Positions 9,190 to 17,847 of a stretch of DNA of 64,000 nucleotides are shown piece by piece. A model generated the notes under the pieces. That model did not search any database and was not told the origin of the DNA. It saw nothing but the letters and a program-made list of their open reading frames with translations. The position numbers were made by a program, and so were the translations under genes. Numbering within the stretch: position 1 is the first letter of the stretch; every line of letters begins with the position of its first letter. The stretch is from Neobacillus mesonae (GTDB lineage: Bacteria; Bacillota; Bacilli; Paenibacillales; Paenibacillaceae), in NCBI GenBank assembly GCA_023715865.1, contig JAMBOW010000001.1, positions 310,001-374,000 of the forward strand, written 5' to 3'.

Positions 9190-10176
9190 ATGTCTAAATT
9201 ATCTAACATGCATCAGCCTTTAGTCACTCATATTTTTACTGCTGATCCATCAGCGCATGTGTTTGAGGATCGCATCTATATTTATCCTTCACATGATCTG
9301 GATCACGATGGCCCAGTGAATGACAATGGTGATCAGTACAAAATGGAGGACTATCACGTTCTATCCATGACTGATCCAGATTCAAGCGTGACGGATCATG
9401 GCGAAGTGCTGCATGTGAAGGACGTCCCATGGGCGTCGAGTCAGATGTGGGCACCGGATGCCGCTTTCAAAAACGGCACCTATTACTTATTTTTCCCTGC
9501 GAGGGACCATGGAGGCATATTCCGCATCGGCGTGGCGACATCGTCCTCACCGGCAGGTCCATTTAAGCCGGAGGAACAATACATTCAAGGCAGCTTCAGC
9601 ATTGATCCTGCTGTCTACATTGATGAGGATGAACAGTCATACATGCTCTTTGGCGGGCTGTGGGGAGGACAGTTGGAGAAATGGCAGACAGGCCGATATG
9701 TGGAGGATGCAGAAGGTCCAGCTCTGGATGCGCCGGCGCTCGGTCCAAGAATCGCAAAGCTGAGCGAGGATATGCTGTCTATGGATTCAGAGGCGATGGA
9801 GATCGTGATCGTCGATGAAGAAGGAAAGCCTCTGACTGCCGGTAATGAGGATTGTAGATATTTTGAAGGACCTTGGATGCACAAATATAATGACAAATAT
9901 TATCTATCCTACTCCACGGGAACGACCCACAAGCTGGTGTATGCTACAGGCGACAGCCCCATGGGACCATTTACGTTTCAGGGCACCATTCTACCGCCTG
10001 TGCTCGGTTGGACAACGCATCATTCCATTGTTCAGTTTAGGGAAAAGTGGTACCTCTTCTATCATGACTGTTCCCTTTCTGGGGGTGTCGACTACAAACG
10101 CTGCGTAAAATTTGCCGAGTTAACGTACAATTCGGATGGAACCATCCGTATGATTGATCCCTATCCTGACAAGTGA
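9190..10176 (+). CDS. GH43 arabinofuranosidase / xylosidase, single domain
   Basis: Second GH43 enzyme of the locus (328 aa), cytoplasmic, consisting of the five-bladed propeller only. Catalytic residues are visible as D19 (FTADPSAHV), D139 (FSIDPAVYID) and E226 (YFEGPWMHKY). RBS GGAAGGAG lies about 8 bases before the ATG. It follows the GH10 gene by 88 bases and probably belongs to the same unit. The absence of the C-terminal concanavalin-like domain separates it from the GH43 at 6460. Removal of arabinose or xylose from short arabinoxylan oligomers is inferred. Confidence 0.9.
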   Translation: MSKLSNMHQPLVTHIFTADPSAHVFEDRIYIYPSHDLDHDGPVNDNGDQYKMEDYHVLSMTDPDSSVTDHGEVLHVKDVPWASSQMWAPDAAFKNGTYYLFFPARDHGGIFRIGVATSSSPAGPFKPEEQYIQGSFSIDPAVYIDEDEQSYMLFGGLWGGQLEKWQTGRYVEDAEGPALDAPALGPRIAKLSEDMLSMDSEAMEIVIVDEEGKPLTAGNEDCRYFEGPWMHKYNDKYYLSYSTGTTHKLVYATGDSPMGPFTFQGTILPPVLGWTTHHSIVQFREKWYLFYHDCSLSGGVDYKRCVKFAELTYNSDGTIRMIDPYPDK

Positions 10177-10415
10177 CAGGAAGGAGAGGCAGCCTGGATG
10201 GCGGCCTCATACAACCGTAGCCAGCGAAGTGTCCTTGAATCGATGTTTCTTAAGGGCACTCTTACGGTTATCCAATGTCCTCATAGATCTTCATGGAAAT
10301 GGAATAATAACCTTCTTTGCCAATATACCTTGGCTCGGAAGGTTATTATTATTCATTTAAATAGAGGTATTTTTCAATATTTTCAATATCCAGCAAAATG
10401 GGGTGTAATTAAAGC
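10177..10415. other. Gene-free stretch between GH43 and GH43 remnant
   Basis: No open frame here resembles a known protein. A GGAAGGAGAGG sequence at the left could have served a gene now lost, and several short frames follow without recognisable content. The notable feature is the hairpin at 10303-10350, listed separately. The region borders a deletion-scarred pseudogene, so it may be part of the same erosion. Confidence 0.5.
10303..10350. repeat. Nested inverted repeat (13-bp perfect arms)
   Basis: Arms AATAATAACCTTC (10303-10315) and GAAGGTTATTATT (10338-10350) are perfect complements; inside them GCCAA and TTGGC form a second 5-bp stem. No T-tract follows directly, so it is not a textbook intrinsic terminator, although it may end the hydrolase operon message. 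It could also be a remnant of a small mobile repeat. Confidence 0.65.
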
Positions 10416-10876
10416 ATGTATCCGAATCCAATTATATGGGCTGACTACCCAGATCCTGATGTCATTCGTGTAGAAGATACTTATTACATGGTGAGTACAA
10501 CAATGCATAAGGTATGATATCCCTTACGAAGAATGAGGGTCGATTGTACTTGGTTATGCAAGCGAGAAGGAGTGAGGACTCAACCCTATTCGGAAATCTG
10601 ATTGACCAGGAGCCTGCCACTGAGCATGCACGTATTCCAGTATCAGATCCAGTCGTTACACTCAAAGCATATGGGGATTTTGTAGATAATCAGGACGAAT
10701 GCTCTTTCGCCTACTTGGATGGAACGGAGTGGAGAAGCTTAGGCATTCCCCATCAAATGATTTACAAGCTAGATCATTTTATGGGTTGTCGGATTGGATT
10801 GTTTGTCTATTCAACAAGAGTAATTGGAGGAACAGCTGACTTTTCGAATTTCGAATACCGAGTAATCATGTCATAA
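10416..10876 (+). pseudogene. GH43 remnant with internal deletion
   Basis: The two ends of a GH43 xylosidase remain without its middle. From 10416 the frame reads MYPNPIIWADYPDPDVIR then YYMVSTTMH, the start of a GH43 propeller with its catalytic Asp, and stops at the TGA at 10515-10517. In another frame, from about 10514, the remaining 120 residues end in YKLDHFMGCRIGLFVYST and ADFSNFEYRV, the end of the C-terminal concanavalin-like domain of the same enzyme class. Between them several hundred residues, including the other catalytic residues, are missing. The join at about 10508-10530 also changes frame. No functional enzyme can be made. Confidence 0.85.
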
Positions 10877-11016
10877 GCGTGTGATTGAGATCATAGGAGT
10901 CGCCAAACGACGGCTTCTACTGTACTCAGTCGGCGCAAGTTGTTGTACAATATAGGAATTCCAGATAATAGAGCAAGAGAAGTGTTCATTCCAACTGAAT
11001 TGGGGGAAATGTCGTC

Positions 11017-12696
11017 GTGAATATGAGATGGCAGGATATAACAAGAAGGACCTTCATTCTGTTCATTGTTCTGTGTATTCCAGCAAGTCAATATGAAGGG
11101 AATGTAGAACAACAAAGTTCACAACCTGGCGGACAGCCGATTCACAATTCATATATGATAGGGAAATACTCCCCTCCCATAGAAGTTTCTTTTGTCAGGG
11201 AAATGGAAGAAGAACTGCAACAAATGATTAGCGAGCTGCCTGGTGAGACAGTTATGGATAATCGCTGGACCCGTCTGTACGAGAACGAATTAGGCATTCG
11301 AATTCGCTACGACTGGATTGCGAGCGGAGATGTATACAACCAGAAACTGGGGGTCTCCCTTGCTTCTGGGCGTTTCCCGGACGTGGTCAAAGTCAATCCA
11401 TACCAGCTCAGGCAATTAAGCAACGCCGGAATGATTGAAGACTTGACCGAAGTTTATCAGACGTACGCCTCTCCGCTAACGAAAGATATATTAGAGGCAG
11501 AGGGAAGAGGAGCGTTCAACGCTGCCACAATTGACGGTAAACTTATGGCGATTCCCGAGTCATCTTCATCCATCGAAACTGCACAATACTTGTGGATTAG
11601 ATCCGACTGGCTGGAATATCTAGATTTGCAGCCACCTGAAACCATGGAAGACGTGCTCCGAATATCGAAAGCGTTTACAGAACAAGATCCCGATGGAAAC
11701 GGAGAACAGGATACATATGGACTGGCACTGACGAATCATTTATGGGATCCCATCATGGGGGCTGCGGGGCTAATGGCCGGATACGGGGCTTTTCCAAATA
11801 TATGGATTAAAGATTCGAAAGGCGAGCTTGCTTATGGCGGCATACAACCTGAAGTTCGCGAAGCGCTGAAAGTATTGCAAACCATGTATCTTGAAGGACA
11901 GTTGGATCCGGATTTCGGCTACAAAAATGGAAGCAAGGAGCTGCGTCTGATTAATGATGGAAAAATTGGCATGCTCTATGGTGAACAATGGGCTTCTTTT
12001 ATGCTTCAAAGCAGCAGGAGTACAGATACAAGTGCTGAATGGCAGGCTTATCCCATTGTAGCAGAATCAGGACACCGTCTCTTCGTTCCTCTTCGTTCGA
12101 ATACTGGGCAATATTTCGCTGTTAGAAAAGGATTCTCTAATCCAGAAGCGATCGTGAAGCTAATGAATCTTCATCTCGATGCGAATTGGGGCGAGCATGC
12201 GAAGTATGAAACCTACTACAACGATGATTCCCAAGCGGTATGGAAGCTATCCCCGGTTACTCCGTTCCCTGGTAATAAGAATATCGATGCCTACAAACAA
12301 ATTCGTGATGCTAGGAGGACAGGGGATTTCTCGGCTCTAAAGGATGAAGCTCTCGTCATTCACAAACGAATTGTAGCTTATGAATCGGAAGGTGTGGAGA
12401 GCGGCTGGGGATGGAAACAAACCTACGGACCTTCGGGTGCTTTTAGCATTGCCGATTTCTATGAGAAGAACGGCCAGCTTGTTTATGATCAGTTCACTGG
12501 CGGAGTAACGGATACGATGGTTGATCGGCAGATCATCCTCCGGGATCTTCAGCTTGAAACCTATATGAACATTATTCTCGGCTGGCCAATTGAAGAGTTT
12601 GATCGCTTTGTAGAAGACTGGCGCAAGCTGGGGGGAGACCAGATCACTTCGGAAGTTAACGCGTGGTTCCAAACCGATGTCTCTCAGGAGCTCTAA
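11017..12696 (+). CDS. Orphan LplA-like solute-binding protein next to two-component genes
   Basis: Extracellular solute-binding protein (559 aa) of the same broad class as the LplA/YtcQ proteins (motifs NRWTRLYENELGIRIRYDW, GRFPDVVKVNPYQL, WLEYLDLQPPETMEDV). The hydrophobic N-terminal segment TFILFIVLCIPAS is preceded by TRR; it has no canonical lipobox, since the residue before the only Cys is Leu. No permease genes accompany it; instead its end overlaps or abuts the sensor kinase gene. The start is GTG (an ATG lies two codons further), after TGGGGGAAA. A role as ligand receptor for the kinase, rather than in transport, is inferred from the gene order. Confidence 0.85.
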   Translation: MNMRWQDITRRTFILFIVLCIPASQYEGNVEQQSSQPGGQPIHNSYMIGKYSPPIEVSFVREMEEELQQMISELPGETVMDNRWTRLYENELGIRIRYDWIASGDVYNQKLGVSLASGRFPDVVKVNPYQLRQLSNAGMIEDLTEVYQTYASPLTKDILEAEGRGAFNAATIDGKLMAIPESSSSIETAQYLWIRSDWLEYLDLQPPETMEDVLRISKAFTEQDPDGNGEQDTYGLALTNHLWDPIMGAAGLMAGYGAFPNIWIKDSKGELAYGGIQPEVREALKVLQTMYLEGQLDPDFGYKNGSKELRLINDGKIGMLYGEQWASFMLQSSRSTDTSAEWQAYPIVAESGHRLFVPLRSNTGQYFAVRKGFSNPEAIVKLMNLHLDANWGEHAKYETYYNDDSQAVWKLSPVTPFPGNKNIDAYKQIRDARRTGDFSALKDEALVIHKRIVAYESEGVESGWGWKQTYGPSGAFSIADFYEKNGQLVYDQFTGGVTDTMVDRQIILRDLQLETYMNIILGWPIEEFDRFVEDWRKLGGDQITSEVNAWFQTDVSQEL

Positions 12697-12748
12697 GCTT
12701 TCTCATTACCATACACTATATAATGAATTTTTCATTGGATGTGATGCA

Positions 12749-14506
12749 TTGAAAATACCTGCCGAATCATGGTTTAACAGTATATTTGCACGATTAATCA
12801 TCACCTATCTGGTCTTCGTACTTCCTCTTATTCTTCTGGGAGTGTATTTGTATCAATGGAGTTATGACAATGCTAGCCAAGAAATATCCTTATCAGCAGA
12901 AAGAGGGTTAAACCAGTATGTGGCCGAGTTGAACAGGGAAATGGAATGGATAGAGCTTCAGCAGTTTAATATCGCTGAAGATCGAAAACTCAATCGGCTC
13001 TCGATTCTTTGGGATATGATGGATCAGGTGGAGCGACGTGATACGTTGAATTACTTGTCTGAACGACTAGCGGTTTTCAAGAACAGCAGTGCCTACATCA
13101 AAAATGTGATTATTCATATTCCTGCAGTCGGCAAGAGCATTTCATCAATGATAGGTATCGATGACTTCGATGAGAGTTCATATGAATACTTCAGCTCAGG
13201 CAACCAAGGAAAAGGCACACGCTTCACCATTAAAGAGGATACGATGAATTTGAGTACCGTCCGTCTATCAGGCAAGAAGAGTGAGCCAGCACTGTTTGTA
13301 ATACAAGTGGAGCTGGATACAGAGCAGTTTCAAAATGAATTATCACGGCTTAATTTGTATCCGGAGAGCGTTACATTTCTGGTTGAGAACAAAACGGGAC
13401 ATGCCATTACAGATAAGCAGCAAAGCAGTAATATTCTTCTTTCAAATTACCGAGAGCATAGCGTTATGGCTTCGCCTGACAGCTTTTGGATGAAGGTCGA
13501 TGGGGCAATGTACCAAGTTACTCAGTTCCATATGGAGTCCCTTGGTCTGTCTGTGGCTTCGTATTTACCTGAAGAAATTGTAACCAGACCCCTTAGCAAG
13601 TTCAATCATTGGGCCTGGTTGTTTGCAATCACGTCATTTGTTGCGATCGCAGCGTTCCTCTATTCAAGCTACAAGCTAATTCACATTCCTTTGCTTCTTT
13701 TGGTCAAAAGATTCAAAAAAATGGAGGAGGGTGTGCTTGATATCCCTATCGCACACCATCGAAAAGACGAGTTTGGATTCCTCTACTCCCGATTTAATCA
13801 AATGCTTGAAAATCTTCAACTGCTTATCGATCGAGATTTCAAAAAAACAATGATGATGCAGCGTGCCGAGCTAAAACAGCTTCAATCTCAAATCAATCCT
13901 CATTTTTTATACAATAGTTTCTTTATTCTAAATTCGCTCGCAAGAACAGGGGAAACGGAACGCATGGAGCAGTTTACTAACATGCTTGGGGATTATTTCA
14001 AATTCATTACTCGGAACGGAACAGATCTTGTCAAGCTGAAAGAAGAAGCAGACCATTCAAGAATATATACTGAAATCCAACAGCTGCGATTCTCTAGACG
14101 AATCAAGGTGGACTTCGGGCCATTGCCGCCTCAGATGGAAAATATTCAGGTGCCCAGGCTCATCATTCAACCCATCATTGAAAACGCCTATGAGCACAGC
14201 CTTGAAAAGAACACGGTCACGGGTCTACTTATCGTCCGCTTTAACCTAGTAGATGAATATGCCGAGATTACGATCGAGGATAACGGGTGTGAATTGAAAG
14301 AAAACCTTATCCAAAGTCTTCAAGAGCGATTAGTTCAAGACGATGGCACAGATGAAATGACCGGGTTAATGAATATTCATCGTCGTTTAGTACTGACATA
14401 TGGAGAAGGATGTGGCCTAATCCTGACCAAAGGTGAGCTGCAGGGCTTAAAAGTCACCATTCGAATCCGATGGAAGGAAGGGGAAAGCAGATGTATCGAC
14501 TTTTGA
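12749..14506 (+). CDS. YesM-type sensor histidine kinase
   Basis: Sensor kinase with two membrane helices (about residues 12-34 and 288-310) enclosing a roughly 250-residue extracellular domain, then a HAMP region, the His_kinase motif with H385 in SQINPHFLYNS, an N box ENAYEH and a G1 box EDNGCEL. In the G1 box Cys replaces the usual second Gly (NGxG becomes NGCE), a possible weakening of ATP binding. An ATG at 12677 exists in frame but has no ribosome site; the TTG at 12749 is preceded by GGATGTGAT, close to the ideal GGAGGTGAT. The kinase probably reads the binding protein encoded just upstream. It overlaps the response regulator gene. Confidence 0.9.
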   Translation: MKIPAESWFNSIFARLIITYLVFVLPLILLGVYLYQWSYDNASQEISLSAERGLNQYVAELNREMEWIELQQFNIAEDRKLNRLSILWDMMDQVERRDTLNYLSERLAVFKNSSAYIKNVIIHIPAVGKSISSMIGIDDFDESSYEYFSSGNQGKGTRFTIKEDTMNLSTVRLSGKKSEPALFVIQVELDTEQFQNELSRLNLYPESVTFLVENKTGHAITDKQQSSNILLSNYREHSVMASPDSFWMKVDGAMYQVTQFHMESLGLSVASYLPEEIVTRPLSKFNHWAWLFAITSFVAIAAFLYSSYKLIHIPLLLLVKRFKKMEEGVLDIPIAHHRKDEFGFLYSRFNQMLENLQLLIDRDFKKTMMMQRAELKQLQSQINPHFLYNSFFILNSLARTGETERMEQFTNMLGDYFKFITRNGTDLVKLKEEADHSRIYTEIQQLRFSRRIKVDFGPLPPQMENIQVPRLIIQPIIENAYEHSLEKNTVTGLLIVRFNLVDEYAEITIEDNGCELKENLIQSLQERLVQDDGTDEMTGLMNIHRRLVLTYGEGCGLILTKGELQGLKVTIRIRWKEGESRCIDF

Positions 14507-16116
14507 TTGTGGATGACGAGGAAATTATCACGGATGGTCTCTATGAAACATTCTCCAGGTATATGCCAGACCGGCTAGACGTATGCAAGGCCTATTCTTC
14601 AATGGAGGCATTGAATTGGATGCAGCGCACTAGAATCGACATCATTTTGACGGACATCCGTATGCCAGGTATGAGTGGGCTTGAGCTTACAGAACAGATT
14701 CAGGGCTATTGGCCGACATGTCGGGTTATTTTTTTGACAGGACATAGTGATTTTGACTATGCCTATCGGGCTTTGCAAGTACCGAATGTGCGTTACTTAC
14801 TAAAAACGGAAGGCTACAACAAGGTGATGTCTGTTGTCGAAGAGGTGTTGGATGAAATTCATCGGAGTCACAGCTTGCTTGACTTGATGAAACAAACTCG
14901 TGAAGTTACCTCCCAACTGGCAGTGATTCAGCAAGAGGAGTTTTTACGAAAGCTTCTTCAAGATAGTACAGCCGTTACATCTTCTTCACTCGAAATGCAA
15001 GATGAATTGTATAAGCGAAACATAAAATTGCAGTCTGCCTTGCCAGTTTATATGGTCTTAGGTAGATTAAATACACCCGTTGATACGACTTCTGATCTGG
15101 CACGAGTCCAGAATTCCTTACGCATTATTGGATCTTCGTTCATGCATGAGCATGCTGTCTACGCAAGTGTCACAGACCATTACGGTGATTCGATCTGGCT
15201 GCTTCAGACGAAGCGAGAGGAAGGAACGACAGACAATAACCTAGTTCGATTTCTTGAAGGCACGCTGGAGCTAGTGCAGGATGCATGTTTAGTTTCACTT
15301 GGTGTTTCCATTGCATTTACATTAAGCGGGGAAAGTTGCAGCTGGCCAGAGATTACAAGACAGTATGAACGTTTAAGATTACTTCAATGGATGAAAACAG
15401 GCGATGGGATCTCGATGGTGCTAACAGATAATCACAAAGCTCCCTCAAAAGGGCTTATAAAAGAGCCTATGCGGATATCAAGTAGAATCGAATTAATGTC
15501 AGGATATTTGGAAACCGGACGTATTCAGCCATTTTACGACATGCTTGAGGAGCTTGTAGGGGAATTGCTGCAGCAGGATATTACAATGGAACGAGCTATG
15601 GAAACCTACTACAACCTGGCGCTTCTATTACAGTCGACTATCAATCGATGGGGACTTCAACAGAACATCCCAGATCAACGAAGTTTGCTTCATTTGGGAG
15701 AGTTTACCAGTGTGAAAGATGCAGTGCAGAGCTTATTTCATGCAGCTGATGAATTGGTTCATTTCAAGAGATCGAATGAACAGGAGCGTGCAAATGTTGT
15801 GATTCAATCCTTGTGCACATACATTAAAGAGAATCTAGAAAAAGACCTCTCTCTGGTGAGACTCGCTGAGCTTCATCATTTTAACCCATCCTACCTGTCA
15901 CGGCTATTTAAACAAGAGAAGGGAACAAACTTGTCTGAGTTTATTGACGACTGCCGCATTAAAAAAGCTAAGGAACTGCTTCAGCATACGGATCTAATGA
16001 TACGTGAGGTTGCGATAAAAGTCGGTTATGAGGCAGCTCATTCTTTTACCCGACTTTTTAAGAAACTGACAGGCATGACTCCTCAGGAGTATCGGGAATC
16101 CCTGTTAATACGCTGA
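14491..16116 (+). CDS. YesN-type response regulator, REC plus AraC HTH
   Basis: Partner of the preceding kinase (541 aa). The receiver domain has the VDDEE acidic cluster, phospho-acceptor D55 in ILTDIRMPGMSG and a switch region ending in LLKTEGYN, where Lys is followed by Thr instead of the usual Pro. The C-terminus carries the AraC-type domain (LVRLAELHHFNPSYLSRLFKQEKG and VGYEAAHSFTRLFKKLTGMTPQEYRE). The ATG at 14491 has GGAAGGGG upstream; an earlier in-frame ATG at 14470 does not. The gene overlaps the kinase gene by 16 bases. Its targets are unknown; the nearby GH8/esterase/GH11 genes are candidates. Confidence 0.92.
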   Translation: MYRLLIVDDEEIITDGLYETFSRYMPDRLDVCKAYSSMEALNWMQRTRIDIILTDIRMPGMSGLELTEQIQGYWPTCRVIFLTGHSDFDYAYRALQVPNVRYLLKTEGYNKVMSVVEEVLDEIHRSHSLLDLMKQTREVTSQLAVIQQEEFLRKLLQDSTAVTSSSLEMQDELYKRNIKLQSALPVYMVLGRLNTPVDTTSDLARVQNSLRIIGSSFMHEHAVYASVTDHYGDSIWLLQTKREEGTTDNNLVRFLEGTLELVQDACLVSLGVSIAFTLSGESCSWPEITRQYERLRLLQWMKTGDGISMVLTDNHKAPSKGLIKEPMRISSRIELMSGYLETGRIQPFYDMLEELVGELLQQDITMERAMETYYNLALLLQSTINRWGLQQNIPDQRSLLHLGEFTSVKDAVQSLFHAADELVHFKRSNEQERANVVIQSLCTYIKENLEKDLSLVRLAELHHFNPSYLSRLFKQEKGTNLSEFIDDCRIKKAKELLQHTDLMIREVAIKVGYEAAHSFTRLFKKLTGMTPQEYRESLLIR

Positions 16117-16616
16117 ACTTTAATAAGCCTGAAGGCAAGATATACGGGTTAGTTTATTCTAGGCAGTGTGGATATTTTGTCCTCTATAGGTATTGGGGCT
16201 ACTTTGGTTAATAATTTCTGTATATTTTGTGAGTTCAGTTAAAAGTGCATTGTGACAAATGCAGACTTCGATAGGAATGGAGTTTACATTTGATGCGATA
16301 AAAAAGGCTCCTCAGCAATAGGCCGGGAGGCTTTTGGTTATACCTTAATGTCGAGTTGATATTTAACTGATTTCCATCCTGTAAGATCATAAGATGTGAT
16401 CAACAACCTCAGATCGCCGCATGAGCCATTGCACGTAAAGGGATAAGAGTGAGGCTATCTACCTTACGGCGGAGGAACTATAGAATTGTTACCGCACATG
16501 CAGACGTTGTTTCCATTGTCAGTACTTCTTTCACCGTGATCCGTTTACAACCAACGTCAGGGGGACTCCTGATGGTCGCAAGAGGGTTTACAGTGAACAA
16601 ATTCCCTCATTCATAG
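16117..16616. other. 500-base intergenic region with hairpin and protein-like minus-strand scraps
   Basis: No intact gene is seen. A terminator-like hairpin lies at about 16300-16336. On the minus strand between about 16550 and 16345, fragments in two frames read like coding sequence (ITVKEVLTMETTS, then SYPFTCNGSCGDLRLL and SYDLTGWKSVKYQLDIKV ending at a TAA), interrupted by stops and a frame change. This could be the eroded 3' end of a gene that once lay upstream of or beyond the GH8 gene. I could not assign it to a family. Confidence 0.4.
16300..16336. terminator. Likely bidirectional terminator hairpin
   Basis: AAAAGGCTCCT (16302-16312) pairs with GGGAGGCTTTT (16325-16335) with one mismatch and one G-T pair. 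The stem is flanked by A-rich sequence on the left and TTTT on the right. It lies between the convergent response regulator (plus strand) and GH8 (minus strand) genes and could end both transcripts. Confidence 0.55.
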
Positions 16617-17759
16617 TCAATATATACGGTATCTTCCGCTTAAAGCTAGTAGACTAAAGAAATATAGGCAATTATCATAATACCGACGCTCGCCCTGACG
16701 CAGAGGAGTGTTCCAAAATTGTCGGACGAATAAGTCAGCATGCGGTCCGTCCGCAGCCAGTGATGCCATGGCATTGGTAGCAAGCAGACCTATAGGATGC
16801 AAGGATGGTTCATCGAAGGGCTGTCCTTCAATAGTATATCGACGATAATCGGACACATTGATGTTACTAAAGAAGGACTGAATCCGATTGGATTGTTTAA
16901 CCTGCCACGGATCCTTGCGGAACCACTCCCAGTCCAATGCTACGTTCGCTGCAACCCGGTATGCATCACTGTAGAAATGCTTAAAATCACCATGCTTCTG
17001 AATTGGAGCTGGTGAACCGTCATAATTCGCATATTCAGGTGATAGCCCGGTTACGGGATGACAAGCCGTATGCAGGTAAGCTCGGCTTGCCGCTGCTGCT
17101 TCTTTCCAGAAGGCTTGATCACATTCATCTGCATATATAGCAAACAGTTCATAAAAGTGGGGAAGATGATAGGAGGGATCACTGAATGACGATTCCGGGA
17201 CGAACTTGATTAGCCGGTTATGTGGATCCCACATCGGATCGCCCTCACCATTTTTACCTTGATGCAAGCAAGCTCTAAGGATTTTTCGGGCTTGTACCTT
17301 GTAATCATACGGTGCGACGCCATCACCCCAGCGGTTCGAGGCAAAAATTAGGGCCATGGCAAAAAACTCCTCACCGTCAGGTGCAGGACCTTGCGACAAG
17401 CGGGTTCCATTAGGTTTGCAGTGCCATGCAAAATAATCCTTGTATCGACCCTCAGTATGCTGCATATATGTATGGGAAAAATTCCATAGACGATCGAATT
17501 CTTCCTTCTTATCCATCTGTAAAGCCATCATCATGCCATAAGACATACCCTCAGAGCGAACATCTTGATTACCGGTGTCAAGCATATATCCTTTGTCCTC
17601 ATCCACCGGATAATAAATTCGTGTGTTCTCATCTCCATAAAAGAGTTTGTTCCATGTATCCTCCAGCTTTATGTTAATGGCTTGTTCATCATAACCAAGT
17701 TTTTGAAACAGATTAGTATATGTACCGGTACCGTGAGCACCTTCTCTTATCGTATTCAA
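16617..17759 (-). CDS. GH8 reducing-end xylose-releasing exo-oligoxylanase (Rex)
   Basis: Cytoplasmic family 8 enzyme (380 aa, no signal peptide) that removes xylose from the reducing end of xylooligosaccharides of three or more units. Catalytic acid E70 lies in DVRSEGMSYGMM, D128 in GPAPDGEEFFAMAL, and the general base is probably D265 in FYSDAYRVA. H320 in PSLHPIGLLATNAM matches the His that closes the +2 side in known Rex enzymes. The start codon is TTG, preceded by AAAGGAGG with 6-base spacing. The gene stands alone and faces a divergent esterase region, with a shared cre-like site between them. Confidence 0.93.
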   Translation of the reverse strand: MNTIREGAHGTGTYTNLFQKLGYDEQAINIKLEDTWNKLFYGDENTRIYYPVDEDKGYMLDTGNQDVRSEGMSYGMMMALQMDKKEEFDRLWNFSHTYMQHTEGRYKDYFAWHCKPNGTRLSQGPAPDGEEFFAMALIFASNRWGDGVAPYDYKVQARKILRACLHQGKNGEGDPMWDPHNRLIKFVPESSFSDPSYHLPHFYELFAIYADECDQAFWKEAAAASRAYLHTACHPVTGLSPEYANYDGSPAPIQKHGDFKHFYSDAYRVAANVALDWEWFRKDPWQVKQSNRIQSFFSNINVSDYRRYTIEGQPFDEPSLHPIGLLATNAMASLAADGPHADLFVRQFWNTPLRQGERRYYDNCLYFFSLLALSGRYRIY

Positions 17760-17791
17760 TGTTTTCCTCCTTTGTTGATCTTGTTTATGAA

Positions 17792-17800
17792 ATTATATCA
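17792..17800 (-). promoter_or_regulatory. Extended -10 promoter for GH8
   Basis: On the minus strand TGATATAAT (the -10 hexamer TATAAT at 17797-17792 preceded by TGn) lies 33 bases before the TTG start. The -35 region (TTTATA-like) is weak, as is usual with extended -10 promoters, and it borders the cre site just upstream. Confidence 0.6.
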
Positions 17801-17816
17801 TGGCTAAAGTATATAA

Positions 17817-17832
17817 ATTAAAGCGTTTGCAT
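17817..17832. promoter_or_regulatory. CcpA cre site between divergent promoters
   Basis: Read on the minus strand, ATGCAAACGCTTTAAT matches the cre consensus WTGNAANCGNWNNCWW at all but one fixed position. It covers the -35 area of the GH8 promoter and lies 15 bases from the -35 of the plus-strand promoter, so glucose repression of both directions is plausible. Confidence 0.65.
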
Positions 17833-17847
17833 TAAAAATCACAGGAG

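Noticed and set aside
10154..10473. Short plus-strand open frames between the GH43 gene and its remnant
   Set aside because: None has recognisable content; they overlap each other in different frames, and the only good ribosome-like sequence is followed by no convincing protein.
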